The position numbers were made by a program, and so were the translations under genes. Of a DNA stretch of 9,170 bases, positions 1 to 6,231 are shown piece after piece. The stretch's first letter is position 1; every line of letters begins with the position of its first letter. The notes below the pieces were generated by a model. It ran no database searches and had not been told where the DNA came from. It worked only from the letters and a program-made list of their open reading frames with translations. The stretch comes from JBGTCY01 sp041748615 (GTDB taxonomy: Bacteria > Bacteroidota > Bacteroidia > Chitinophagales > CAIOSU01), in NCBI GenBank assembly GCA_041748615.1, contig JBGTCY010000208.1, positions 1-9,170 of the forward strand, given 5' to 3'.

Positions 1-475
1 GAACGGACATCAAATGCGCGATTTCGAGGTTGTGGCGCGTGGCATAGACCTTCGGCATGATTTCACCAAATAATACAAGAATGAAAGTAACACCAATCAC
101 ATTGATGAAAAATCCAAGAATGGGGTGGGAAGAAAAATCAAAAACATTGGAGAAAATATAATAGGACAAGATGACGATGGCGATATTGACTAAGTTGTTG
201 CAGATTAAAATCGTGGCGAGTAAGTCGCGTGGTTTGGAAAGTAAACTGATGATGATTTTAGACTGCCTTTTTTCTGATTCACGAAGTTGATTAAACTCCT
301 TTTCGGTAAGTGAAAAGAAACCGACTTCAGAACCTGAAATCAAACCGGAGGCAATCATTAAAAAGAGAATGGCTACAGCCGAAAAATATACAGACCCGGG
401 AATCTGACTTTCCAATTCCGGCAAAAAGAACAAGAAAAAATGGTGATAATCACCGATACTACTACTGCTTTCCAA
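1..475 (-). CDS. gldE: GldE-like DUF21/CNNM membrane protein, N-terminal part (3' end outside window)
   Basis: This is an integral membrane protein of the CorC/HlyC (DUF21 plus CBS) superfamily. It most resembles GldE, a gliding-motility-associated protein of flavobacteria; the biochemical role of GldE is not well defined. 158 codons are visible. A first membrane helix lies at about residues 29-46 and runs into the family motif SGSEVGFFSLT (47-57). A second hydrophobic stretch begins with LLATILICNNLVNIAIVILS (85-104), and a third lies at about 119-136, followed by LFGEIMPKVYA (135-145). The CBS and C-terminal domains would lie beyond the window. The frame has an in-frame stop at 482-484 and no ATG until 356-358, which falls inside the first helix, so a TTG start at 473-475 is the best choice. 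The position downstream of mutY and ssb matches the gene order known in Bacteroidota. The family assignment is firm; GldE rather than another DUF21 paralogue is inferred mainly from the neighbours. Confidence 0.85.
   Translation of the reverse strand, partial: MESSSSIGDYHHFFLFFLPELESQIPGSVYFSAVAILFLMIASGLISGSEVGFFSLTEKEFNQLRESEKRQSKIIISLLSKPRDLLATILICNNLVNIAIVILSYYIFSNVFDFSSHPILGFFINVIGVTFILVLFGEIMPKVYATRHNLEIAHLMSV
473..475 (-). other. Inferred TTG start codon of the gldE-like gene
   Basis: An in-frame TAA stop at 482-484 lies only two codons upstream of this TTG. The first in-frame ATG (356-358) would remove most of the first membrane helix. TTG is the only common alternative start between the stop and the helix. 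No convincing ribosome binding site is seen, which is usual for this phylum. Confidence 0.6.
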
Positions 476-492
476 ATGGGTTTATGATTAAG

Positions 493-577
493 GCGGTTCT
501 AAAAATTCAATCTTTTTGATTACCTCATCCCAGCCTTATCCGAAGGAGAAGGTGGATAAGGTAATTTTTAGAACCGC
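493..577. repeat. Nested palindrome with perfect 15-bp terminal inverted repeats (MITE-like or large hairpin)
   Basis: The outer arms GCGGTTCTAAAAATT (493-507) and AATTTTTAGAACCGC (563-577) are exact reverse complements. Inside, ATTACC (519-524) matches GGTAAT (560-565), and CCTTATCC (534-541) matches GGATAAGG (554-561). CCTTATCC can alternatively pair imperfectly with GGAGAAGG (545-552), so two inner folds compete. The element lies just upstream of the gldE-like gene and outside any gene. The core resembles, from memory, short palindromic repeats that occur many times in some bacterial genomes. No target-site duplication is obvious. It could instead be a regulatory hairpin in the gldE leader. 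Confidence 0.7.
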
Positions 578-589
578 TCATTTGTGAAT

Positions 590-652
590 AAAAAAGAGCA
601 TCCCGTTTCATCTCTGCAATCGGAGGATTGTTTCAGATTTTCCGGGATGCTC
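590..652 (-). terminator. Probable intrinsic terminator of ssb
   Basis: On the minus strand, 18 bases after the ssb stop, GAGCATCCCG (643-652) pairs perfectly with CGGGATGCTC (596-605), and a run of six Ts follows at once (590-595). The 37-base loop contains a second small hairpin (CAATC, CTCC, GATTG). A GC-rich stem followed by a T-run is the classic factor-independent arrangement, although the loop is longer than usual. It suggests that much of the mutY–ssb transcription stops before gldE. Confidence 0.7.
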
Positions 653-670
653 ATTCATGAATCAATACTA

Positions 671-1129
671 TCAAAACGGCAAGTCATCTCCCTGAGCCGG
701 AACATCTTCGGGTACATTGCTTGGCGCTTCTTGTCTTGGAGGCGCAGCGCTCGCACTGTTTGACCCGGGATAACTGCCAGCCCCTGCTGTTTCATCTTTC
801 TTGTCGAGCATGATGAAGTTGTCTGCAACGATTTCGGTCATGTAGCGCTTATCACCGGTCTGTTTATCATCCCACGAGCGCGTGCGGATTTTTCCTTCGA
901 GATAAATGCGGCTGCCCTTTTTCAGATAATCTTCAGCGATTTTTGCCAATCCTCTCCAGGCAACAATGTTGTGCCATTCAGTCTGGTCAACACGATTGCC
1001 GTCTTTGTCTTTGTAGGAGTCGTTGGTGGCAAGTGTGAAGCGGGCTACGCTCACGTTGTTTTCAAGATATTGTACTTCCGGGTCTTTGCCCAGGTTTCCA
1101 ACTAAGATGACTTTGTTAATTCCTCTCAT
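671..1129 (-). CDS. ssb: Single-stranded DNA-binding protein
   Basis: SSB coats single-stranded DNA during replication, repair and recombination, normally as a homotetramer, and recruits partner proteins through its acidic tail. This 152-residue protein starts MRGINKVILVGNLGKDPE, the typical first strands of the OB fold, which extends to about residue 111. Aromatic residues W52 and W58 in EWHNIVAWRGLA, and W86 in IRTRSW, fit the DNA-contact positions of the family. Residues 113-145 form a low-complexity linker rich in Ala, Ser, Pro and Gly. The protein ends in DDLPF, the conserved partner-binding tip. The length is normal for Bacteroidota. The ATG at 1127-1129 gives the standard N-terminus. 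It lies 47 bases downstream of the mutY stop in the same direction, so the two may be co-transcribed. Confidence 0.98.
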   Translation of the reverse strand: MRGINKVILVGNLGKDPEVQYLENNVSVARFTLATNDSYKDKDGNRVDQTEWHNIVAWRGLAKIAEDYLKKGSRIYLEGKIRTRSWDDKQTGDKRYMTEIVADNFIMLDKKDETAGAGSYPGSNSASAAPPRQEAPSNVPEDVPAQGDDLPF

Positions 1130-1146
1130 GGTTAAAATTTTTTATT

Positions 1147-1164
1147 GGTTTAAGAAATTAAACC
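1147..1164. repeat. Perfect 7-bp hairpin between mutY and ssb
   Basis: GGTTTAA (1147-1153) and TTAAACC (1158-1164) are exact reverse complements around a four-base spacer. The dyad lies 18 bases upstream of the ssb start, in the short mutY–ssb gap. No T-run follows on either strand, so it is not a typical terminator. It could be an operator or an mRNA leader hairpin; no binding protein can be named. Confidence 0.5.
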
Positions 1165-1176
1165 TAAATGTAGTGA

Positions 1177-2223
1177 TTAGTTTTTTAAATACAAACGAAT
1201 AATTCCGGGAAAAGCGAAATTATTTAAAAAATCCTCCTTCACCCGCAGTAGTTTTTCGGAATCAAGGGGACGGGAAATTTGAATTTTTAAAAAAACAGCC
1301 TGAATTTTCTGATGAGTCAGCGATTGCGTCAATTTTTTACACGGTTCATTGATGCTGATTTTTTGTTTGGCAAATAAATGCTTCCAGATTGCTGACTTTT
1401 TCAGTTCTTCCGGTGAAAGCAAATGGTTTGACTCAATCATCGGAAATTCATACATATTTTTCCAAATATCATTACCGGTTCTTTTGGTGAGATACACATG
1501 ATTTTTTTCATGGATGACCAAATAATGAAAATAACGCTGCTTTTGTTTTATCTTTTTTTCCTTTACCGGAAAATGATTAACTTGTTTTTTCTGATAAGCG
1601 AAACAACCATTTTGCATCGGACATTTTTGGCAATCCGGTTTTGACGGAACACATTGCAACGCGCCAAAATCCATGATTGCCTGGTTGTAAGCCGCTGAAT
1701 TCTGCTTCTCGATTAACCGTTGCGAAAGAAGTTGAAACTGCTTCTTGCCTGATGTGGAATCAATCGGTGTCTCAATCCCAAACACCCGCGATAAAACACG
1801 GTAAACATTTCCGTCAACGACCGGGTAGGATAATCCAAACGCGAAGGAAGCAATCGCTGCGGCAGTGTAATCGCCCACTCCTTTCAACGCGCGAATCCCT
1901 TCATAATCCTTTGGAAACTTTCCATTCAATTCCTGCTGAATAAACCGCGCTGCGGCAAGCAGGTTGCGGGCGCGGGTGTTGTATCCCAATCCCTGCCAAA
2001 GTTGCAACACCTCATCTTCACTCGCTGCCGCAAGACTTTTTACGTCAGGATATTTTTTTTTGAATGTTAAATAATAAGCAGTGCCCTGCTCCACCCGTGT
2101 CTGTTGCAGCATGATTTCAGAAAGCCAAATCAAATAGGGATTCTTTTCTCCTTTCCATGGCATAGGGCGCTCGATGGTTTGATGCCAGACTAAAAGTTTT
2201 TTGGTGAAATTGGCGGGAGTCAT
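1177..2223 (-). CDS. mutY: A/G-specific adenine DNA glycosylase MutY
   Basis: MutY removes adenine mispaired with 8-oxoguanine or guanine, starting base excision repair and preventing G:C to T:A changes. The 348-residue protein has the full family layout. The catalytic Glu is E36 in WLSEIMLQQTRVEQ. The helix-hairpin-helix motif is LKGVGDYTA (113-121), with Y119 in the active-site tyrosine position. The conserved Asp is D137 in PVVDGNVYRVLSR. The [4Fe-4S] loop has C191, C198, C201 and C207 with the expected 6-2-5 spacing. Residues from about 230 onward form the NUDIX-like domain that reads 8-oxoguanine, including the WKNMYEFP segment (254-261). The length is close to that of E. coli MutY. The ATG at 2221-2223 gives a normal N-terminus. 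ssb follows in the same direction after 47 bases. Confidence 0.97.
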   Translation of the reverse strand: MTPANFTKKLLVWHQTIERPMPWKGEKNPYLIWLSEIMLQQTRVEQGTAYYLTFKKKYPDVKSLAAASEDEVLQLWQGLGYNTRARNLLAAARFIQQELNGKFPKDYEGIRALKGVGDYTAAAIASFAFGLSYPVVDGNVYRVLSRVFGIETPIDSTSGKKQFQLLSQRLIEKQNSAAYNQAIMDFGALQCVPSKPDCQKCPMQNGCFAYQKKQVNHFPVKEKKIKQKQRYFHYLVIHEKNHVYLTKRTGNDIWKNMYEFPMIESNHLLSPEELKKSAIWKHLFAKQKISINEPCKKLTQSLTHQKIQAVFLKIQISRPLDSEKLLRVKEDFLNNFAFPGIIRLYLKN

Positions 2224-2301
2224 TGATTGAAATTAAAGACAAGAGCTACAATTTTCCAACAGGAAATAACCAGTCTATTGACCGGAAATTAAATTACAAA
2301 T

Positions 2302-2426
2302 CACAAAAATAAAATCACAAATAAATTCCAATAAAAAAATCTTCAAACCCACCTAAGAGTATGTCTGCATTGATTTGTGTATTGAATATTAAGATTTGAA
2401 ATTTGTTTTTTGTGAATTGTTTTGTG
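2302..2426. repeat. Imperfect AT-rich inverted repeat in the ctaA–mutY gap
   Basis: The left arm (about 2302-2329, with CACAAAAATAAAATCACAAA) is approximately the reverse complement of the right arm (about 2398-2426, with TTTTTTGTGAATTGTTTTGTG). The match has several mismatches and small gaps. Repeats of this AAATCACAAA type are familiar from Bacteroidota intergenic regions, but that is memory rather than a search. The rest of the 267-base gap shows no coding potential. Confidence 0.35.
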
Positions 2427-2475
2427 GCGCTTATAAAACGACAATTTGTTAGTAAGTTTTATCTTGTATGCGCCA
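2425..2475. repeat. Interrupted inverted repeat just downstream of ctaA
   Basis: TGGCGC (2425-2430) pairs with GCGCCA (2470-2475), and ATAAAAC (2433-2439) pairs with GTTTTAT (2456-2462). The structure begins 16 bases after the ctaA stop codon. It could act as a 3' hairpin or weak terminator, but no T-run follows it on the minus strand. Confidence 0.4.
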
Positions 2476-2490
2476 ATGCTTTTAATCATG

Positions 2491-3579
2491 TCAGGATTTG
2501 TATTCGGGAGATTTTTTAAAAAGATACCACACTGCCAATAAATTTGTCAAAAGCAAAATGGCAACAGCCTGATGCAACACTCCAAGCGTCACCGGCACCT
2601 CGCCTTTGAAATTGATGACGGTCAGGATGCCGAGAAGTACCTGTAGCAACGTGATGACCGGCAGCAGCAGAATCAAAATCTTGTGTGGTGCGTTCAATTT
2701 TGTTCTTAATGCTTTCACTGTGAACCACGCAGTCAATAAAACAAAAATGTAGGCGATGCCACGGTGAATAAATTGCACGAATGTCGGAAAGAAAACATTC
2801 GCGTCATATTCGATGAAGGATTGCAACGTCCAGTTTTCAGAAAGTTTCAGAGATGGTGGAATAAAATTTCCGTTCATGTCCGGAAAGGTCGGATACAGCA
2901 GCCCCGCTCTCAATCCGGACATCAACCCGCCCAGAAAAAGCTGAAAACTCAAAATAACCAGCAGGAAAACAGTGAAAGTTTTTAAAGCCGGATTCACCGT
3001 GAAATGTTTTTCAGAAAAAAACAAACTCATAAACAACCACAGCAAATAACCATAAGTGATGAGCGCCAGCGATAGGTGCATGGTCAATTTGTAGGCATCT
3101 ACCCACGGACGGTCCACCAATCCGCTTTTCACCATCAACCAGCCGAAAGACGCCACTAAAGATGCCAGCAAAATCAGCAGAATCAGTTTTCGCACCAATG
3201 GCGCGTCTAATCTTTTTTGAAATAAAAAAATCGCGAAAGGAATCGCAAAGACAAATCCCATCAGCCGCGCCCACAGCCGATGAAAATATTCCCAGAAATA
3301 AATGTATTTGAATTCGCTTAGCGACATTCCCTCGTTGAGTTTTTTATACTGAGGCGTAGCCCGATATTTCTCAAACTCGCTTTTCCATGTTGTTTCATTC
3401 AGCGGAGGAAGCGTGCCGGTAATAATTTCCCATTTCGTGATGGACAAGCCGGAACCGGTGAGGCGGGTAATTCCGCCAATCACAATCTGTAAGTAAATCA
3501 TGATGACTCCGCACAACAACCACCAGGCAACCGTCCTGTTTTTTGAATTTTCCAAAGCGGGACTAAAATTATCGCTCAT
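2491..3579 (-). CDS. ctaA: Heme A synthase (COX15/CtaA family)
   Basis: This membrane enzyme oxidises the C8 methyl group of heme O to the formyl group of heme A, the cofactor of aa3-type cytochrome oxidases. The 362-residue protein has about eight membrane helices. The family signature IVIGGITRLTGSGLSITKW lies at 32-50. Four histidines fall in the expected heme-ligand positions, in two pairs: H100 (WEYFHRLWAR) and H168 (TMHLSLAL) in the N-terminal half, and H272 (QFIHRGIAY) and H336 (GVLHQAVA) in the C-terminal half. GGLMSGLRAGLLYPTFPDMN (217-236) is a further conserved segment. The long loop between helices 1 and 2 (about 50-95) resembles the COX15-like type more than the short Bacillus type. 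The gene is isolated here, with no oxidase subunits or heme O synthase nearby. The implied aa3-type oxidase is an inference. Confidence 0.95.
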   Translation of the reverse strand: MSDNFSPALENSKNRTVAWWLLCGVIMIYLQIVIGGITRLTGSGLSITKWEIITGTLPPLNETTWKSEFEKYRATPQYKKLNEGMSLSEFKYIYFWEYFHRLWARLMGFVFAIPFAIFLFQKRLDAPLVRKLILLILLASLVASFGWLMVKSGLVDRPWVDAYKLTMHLSLALITYGYLLWLFMSLFFSEKHFTVNPALKTFTVFLLVILSFQLFLGGLMSGLRAGLLYPTFPDMNGNFIPPSLKLSENWTLQSFIEYDANVFFPTFVQFIHRGIAYIFVLLTAWFTVKALRTKLNAPHKILILLLPVITLLQVLLGILTVINFKGEVPVTLGVLHQAVAILLLTNLLAVWYLFKKSPEYKS

Positions 3580-3584
3580 TCACA

Positions 3585-3602
3585 TAGGTTTGATAGGTTT
3601 AA
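3585..3602. repeat. Two tandem 9-base copies (TAGGTTTGA/TAGGTTTAA) upstream of ctaA
   Basis: TAGGTTTGA (3585-3593) is followed directly by TAGGTTTAA (3594-3602), differing at one base. They lie 5 bases before the ctaA start on its leader side. The repeat could be a protein-binding or leader element, but it is short enough to be chance. Confidence 0.3.
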
Positions 3603-3775
3603 CAAAAATGAATGAAAAAGGTCTTTTTTTGAAGAAACAGAAATCCTAAAATCAGAAGATGGGATTGATTTTTTTAACCCACTGACCCTTAAGGTTTACC
3701 CCAAGTAATTTTTAACTGGTTTTACCTTTTAGTGTCCTTTATAGCATTAACTTCACTTCCCAAAATTATTTTTTT

Positions 3776-6142
3776 ATGACCCGGATTATTCTTCTCGCAT
3801 CACTCGTCCTGACCTTTAACTTTATCGCATTTGCGCAAGCACCCAATGCCGTAAAATATCAGGCTGTCGCCAGAGATGGCAGCGGCTCCTTGCTGCTCAG
3901 TCAGCAGGTGGGATTGAGGCTTTCCATTCTTGATAACTCCGCGTCAGGAACCATTGTTTACCAGGAACGTCACGCTCCGAATACCAATGCCTACGGGCTG
4001 TTCACCATTGACCTTGGCGCGGGAACAGTGTTGCAGGGAAATTTTACAACAGTCAACTGGGGCAGCGGCTCTAAATATCTCAAAATAGAATTAGACCCTG
4101 CCGGTGGAACAAATTATTCGGAGATGGGAGTGACGCAATTAGTGTCAGTTCCTTATGCGCTCTACGCTGAAAGCGCGGGCAATGTCAGTGACGCCATTCA
4201 ATCATTGACGTTGAGCGGAAACGTGCTCACCATCAGCAACGGCAACTCCATTACTTTGCCGGGCAGTTACACCGCTGGCGCTGGAATCGGCATTGTCAAC
4301 AACACGATTACCAATACCGCCCCCGACCAGATGGTAGGATTAACTGGAACCGGAATTTCAACCGTCACCGGCACTTATCCCAATTTCACGGTAAACACTT
4401 CGGCCCAATCGCTTAGCTTGAATAATAATGTATTGTCCATCAGCAACGGAAACTCGGTGACCCTGCCGGGCGGAAGCGGTGGCGCTTATGTAGCCGGAAC
4501 CGGCATCAATATCAGTGGCAACACGATTACCAACACCGCTCCCGACCAAACGGTAGCGATTACTGGCAGTGGCATCACAACAGTAACAGGAGCTTATCCC
4601 AACTTCAATATTACTTCCGCGCAGGTACCACAGGTGTTAAGCCTGGCGGGGAATGACCTTTCACTTTCCAATGGCGGTGGAACAATCACGTTGCCCACCG
4701 GAGGCGGTGGAACTTACACAGCGGGCACGGGTATCAGTGTCAGCGGAAATGTCATCACGAATACTGCTCCTAATCAGGTGGTCAGTATCACCGGAGCGGG
4801 CACTTCTTCCGTGACCGGCACTTACCCGAATTTTACGGTTACTTCTGCTCAAACACCACAGGTGTTGAGTCTAGCTGGAAATAATCTTTCGCTTTCCAAT
4901 GGTGGCGGAACGGTTGCACTGCCATCAGGCGGCTCTTTGAATGATGCCTATAATTTTGGTGGCGCGGGCGCGGGTAAATTAATTACCGCCAATGCCGGTC
5001 CAGTTGAAATAAATACAAGTACAAACAATGCTGCTGCGCTGAGAGTTACGCATTCTACCTCCGGTGTGGGCGTTCAGGTAATCAGTAATTCAGCCTCCAA
5101 TCTTTTTTCAACCCTCCAGGCATCCACCGCGAGCACCAACAATACGGTTTCAGCCATCACGGGGAGCACAACCGGAGGAGCCTATGCTGTAGCGGGGCAA
5201 GTAGAAGCCAGCGCTACGGCATTTGCGGCAGTTTACGGCAGCAACCTCAGAACCGCAGGCGGTGTTGGTGTGGAAGGTGCGGGATTCAACGGCATCGCGG
5301 GAACCGGTAGCAACGTGTTAGGTTTTGGCGCTTTCGGTGAAAATATCAGAGTGAATCTTGCTTCGCGTCCGAATAACCTTGCAGCCGGTGTAAACGGAAT
5401 TGGTTTTGTCGGAACACTGGGACAAACTCAAACCAATGACGGGTCAGGCGTGCTGGGTGTAAATCTCGGAAATATCAGAAACGGCACTTTTGATAATGCC
5501 GGGGTGGAAGGGCAAGGCTTTACCGGAGTTTTAGGTCAAACCAACACTCCGAATATCGGCTACGGTGTGCTCTCCGGTGGCGACATAGGCGGCACAGGCG
5601 GAGTGTTAGTGTTGGGCAATTTGTCTGCCGGTGGAACAAAAAATTTCGTGATTGACCATCCTTCCGACCCGGCTCATAAATTTCTGCGCCACTTCTCGCT
5701 CGAGTCAAATGAAGTTTTAAACATGTATCGCGGCACGATTCAATTAGACAATAACGGAGAAGCGGTGATTGAACTCCCGAACTATTTTGAATCCGTAAAT
5801 AAAGAATTTTCTTATCACCTGACTCCGGTAGGCGCACCGGCTTCCGGTTTGTTTGTGAAAAGTGAAATTCAAAACAACCGTTTCACCATTGCTGGCGGAC
5901 AGCCGGGTTTGAAAGTGAGTTGGCAGGTGATTGCGGAAAGAAACGACCCGTACTTAGTAAACCATCCAGATGCGAAAGACGACCAGCCGATGAAACCGGC
6001 TCACCAGGTTGGCAAATATGTTCATCCCGCGGAGTATGGAAAAGGAACAGAAGATGCCATCATTCGCGTGAACGGCACACCGCAAAAAAACATCCTTCGC
6101 CTCAACGAACAACGGGAAGGCAGGCAGGTAAAAATGCAGTAA
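3776..6142 (+). CDS. Secreted repeat-rich surface protein with tail-fibre-like architecture
   Basis: This 788-residue protein has no function that I can name. A signal peptide covers about residues 1-20 (cleavage near AFA/QA). Residues 22-134 form a module common in secreted Bacteroidota proteins, with KYQAVARDGSG, TNAYGLFTIDLGAG and LVSVPYALYAESA. Residues 142-386 hold three tandem repeats of about 69-76 residues plus a 25-residue partial copy. Each full copy carries a GNxLSxSNG strand, a YTAGTGI segment, ITNTAPDQ and VTGTYPNF. Residues about 404-620 are rich in Gly, Ala, Ser, Thr and Asn, with short periodic GVGVEG or GVLGQT motifs like beta-helical or beta-prism fibre shafts. Residues 622-723 form a conserved C-terminal domain starting KNFVIDHPSDP and ending KVSWQVIAERNDP. 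A 65-residue charged tail follows. No clear T9SS C-terminal signal is seen. An adhesin or fibre role is inference. Confidence 0.9.
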   Translation: MTRIILLASLVLTFNFIAFAQAPNAVKYQAVARDGSGSLLLSQQVGLRLSILDNSASGTIVYQERHAPNTNAYGLFTIDLGAGTVLQGNFTTVNWGSGSKYLKIELDPAGGTNYSEMGVTQLVSVPYALYAESAGNVSDAIQSLTLSGNVLTISNGNSITLPGSYTAGAGIGIVNNTITNTAPDQMVGLTGTGISTVTGTYPNFTVNTSAQSLSLNNNVLSISNGNSVTLPGGSGGAYVAGTGINISGNTITNTAPDQTVAITGSGITTVTGAYPNFNITSAQVPQVLSLAGNDLSLSNGGGTITLPTGGGGTYTAGTGISVSGNVITNTAPNQVVSITGAGTSSVTGTYPNFTVTSAQTPQVLSLAGNNLSLSNGGGTVALPSGGSLNDAYNFGGAGAGKLITANAGPVEINTSTNNAAALRVTHSTSGVGVQVISNSASNLFSTLQASTASTNNTVSAITGSTTGGAYAVAGQVEASATAFAAVYGSNLRTAGGVGVEGAGFNGIAGTGSNVLGFGAFGENIRVNLASRPNNLAAGVNGIGFVGTLGQTQTNDGSGVLGVNLGNIRNGTFDNAGVEGQGFTGVLGQTNTPNIGYGVLSGGDIGGTGGVLVLGNLSAGGTKNFVIDHPSDPAHKFLRHFSLESNEVLNMYRGTIQLDNNGEAVIELPNYFESVNKEFSYHLTPVGAPASGLFVKSEIQNNRFTIAGGQPGLKVSWQVIAERNDPYLVNHPDAKDDQPMKPAHQVGKYVHPAEYGKGTEDAIIRVNGTPQKNILRLNEQREGRQVKMQ
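4199..4933 (+). repeat. Tandem repeats inside the surface protein gene (3 copies plus a partial)
   Basis: The units begin near 4199, 4406, 4631 and 4859; the last stops after about 25 codons. Copies 2 and 3 and the partial copy are close at both protein and DNA level, for example CCACAGGTGTTAAGCCTGGC near 4628 and CCACAGGTGTTGAGTCTAGC near 4856. The degenerate third positions show that the copies have diverged while the protein pattern was kept. Confidence 0.85.
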
Positions 6143-6155
6143 TTGCTTTTAGATT

Positions 6156-6185
6156 TTATTGAATTTGTTTAAGTTCAATAATTTT
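6156..6185 (+). terminator. Weak hairpin after the surface protein gene
   Basis: TTATTGAA (6156-6163) pairs perfectly with TTCAATAA (6174-6181) around a 10-base loop, and four Ts follow. It starts 14 bases after the stop codon, in the right place for a terminator. The stem is AT-rich and therefore weak. Confidence 0.35.
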
Positions 6186-6202
6186 ACACAAAGATTATTT
6201 CC

Positions 6203-6216
6203 CTCCTATTCAGGAG
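6203..6216 (+). promoter_or_regulatory. Small hairpin containing an AGGAG sequence before the phosphoesterase gene
   Basis: CTCCT (6203-6207) can pair with AGGAG (6212-6216) around ATTC. The AGGAG ends 15 bases before the start codon, farther than a normal Shine-Dalgarno sequence. It lies closer (7 bases) to another ATG at 6224, which reads only three codons (M-Q-S) before a TGA that overlaps the main ATG. Whether any of this matters for translation is uncertain. Confidence 0.3.
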
Positions 6217-6231
6217 TGGAATCATGCAATC

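Noticed and set aside
310..519. Plus-strand open frame of 69 codons
   Set aside because: It lies opposite the gldE-like gene, whose minus-strand frame carries clear DUF21 motifs; the plus frame resembles no known protein and overlaps the palindrome.
3691..3730. Possible Bacteroidota-type promoter before the surface protein (TACCTTTT at 3723-3730)
   Set aside because: It differs from the TAnnTTTG consensus and the upstream TTTA element is at poor spacing (about 24 bases); such matches are frequent in AT-rich DNA.
4199..4933. Regular repeats considered as a CRISPR-like array
   Set aside because: The repeats are long, in frame and protein-coding, with conserved amino acids and silent changes; there are no spacers.
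5520..5837. Minus-strand open frame of 105 codons within the surface protein gene
   Set aside because: It is antisense to a well-supported conserved domain and has no recognisable motif.
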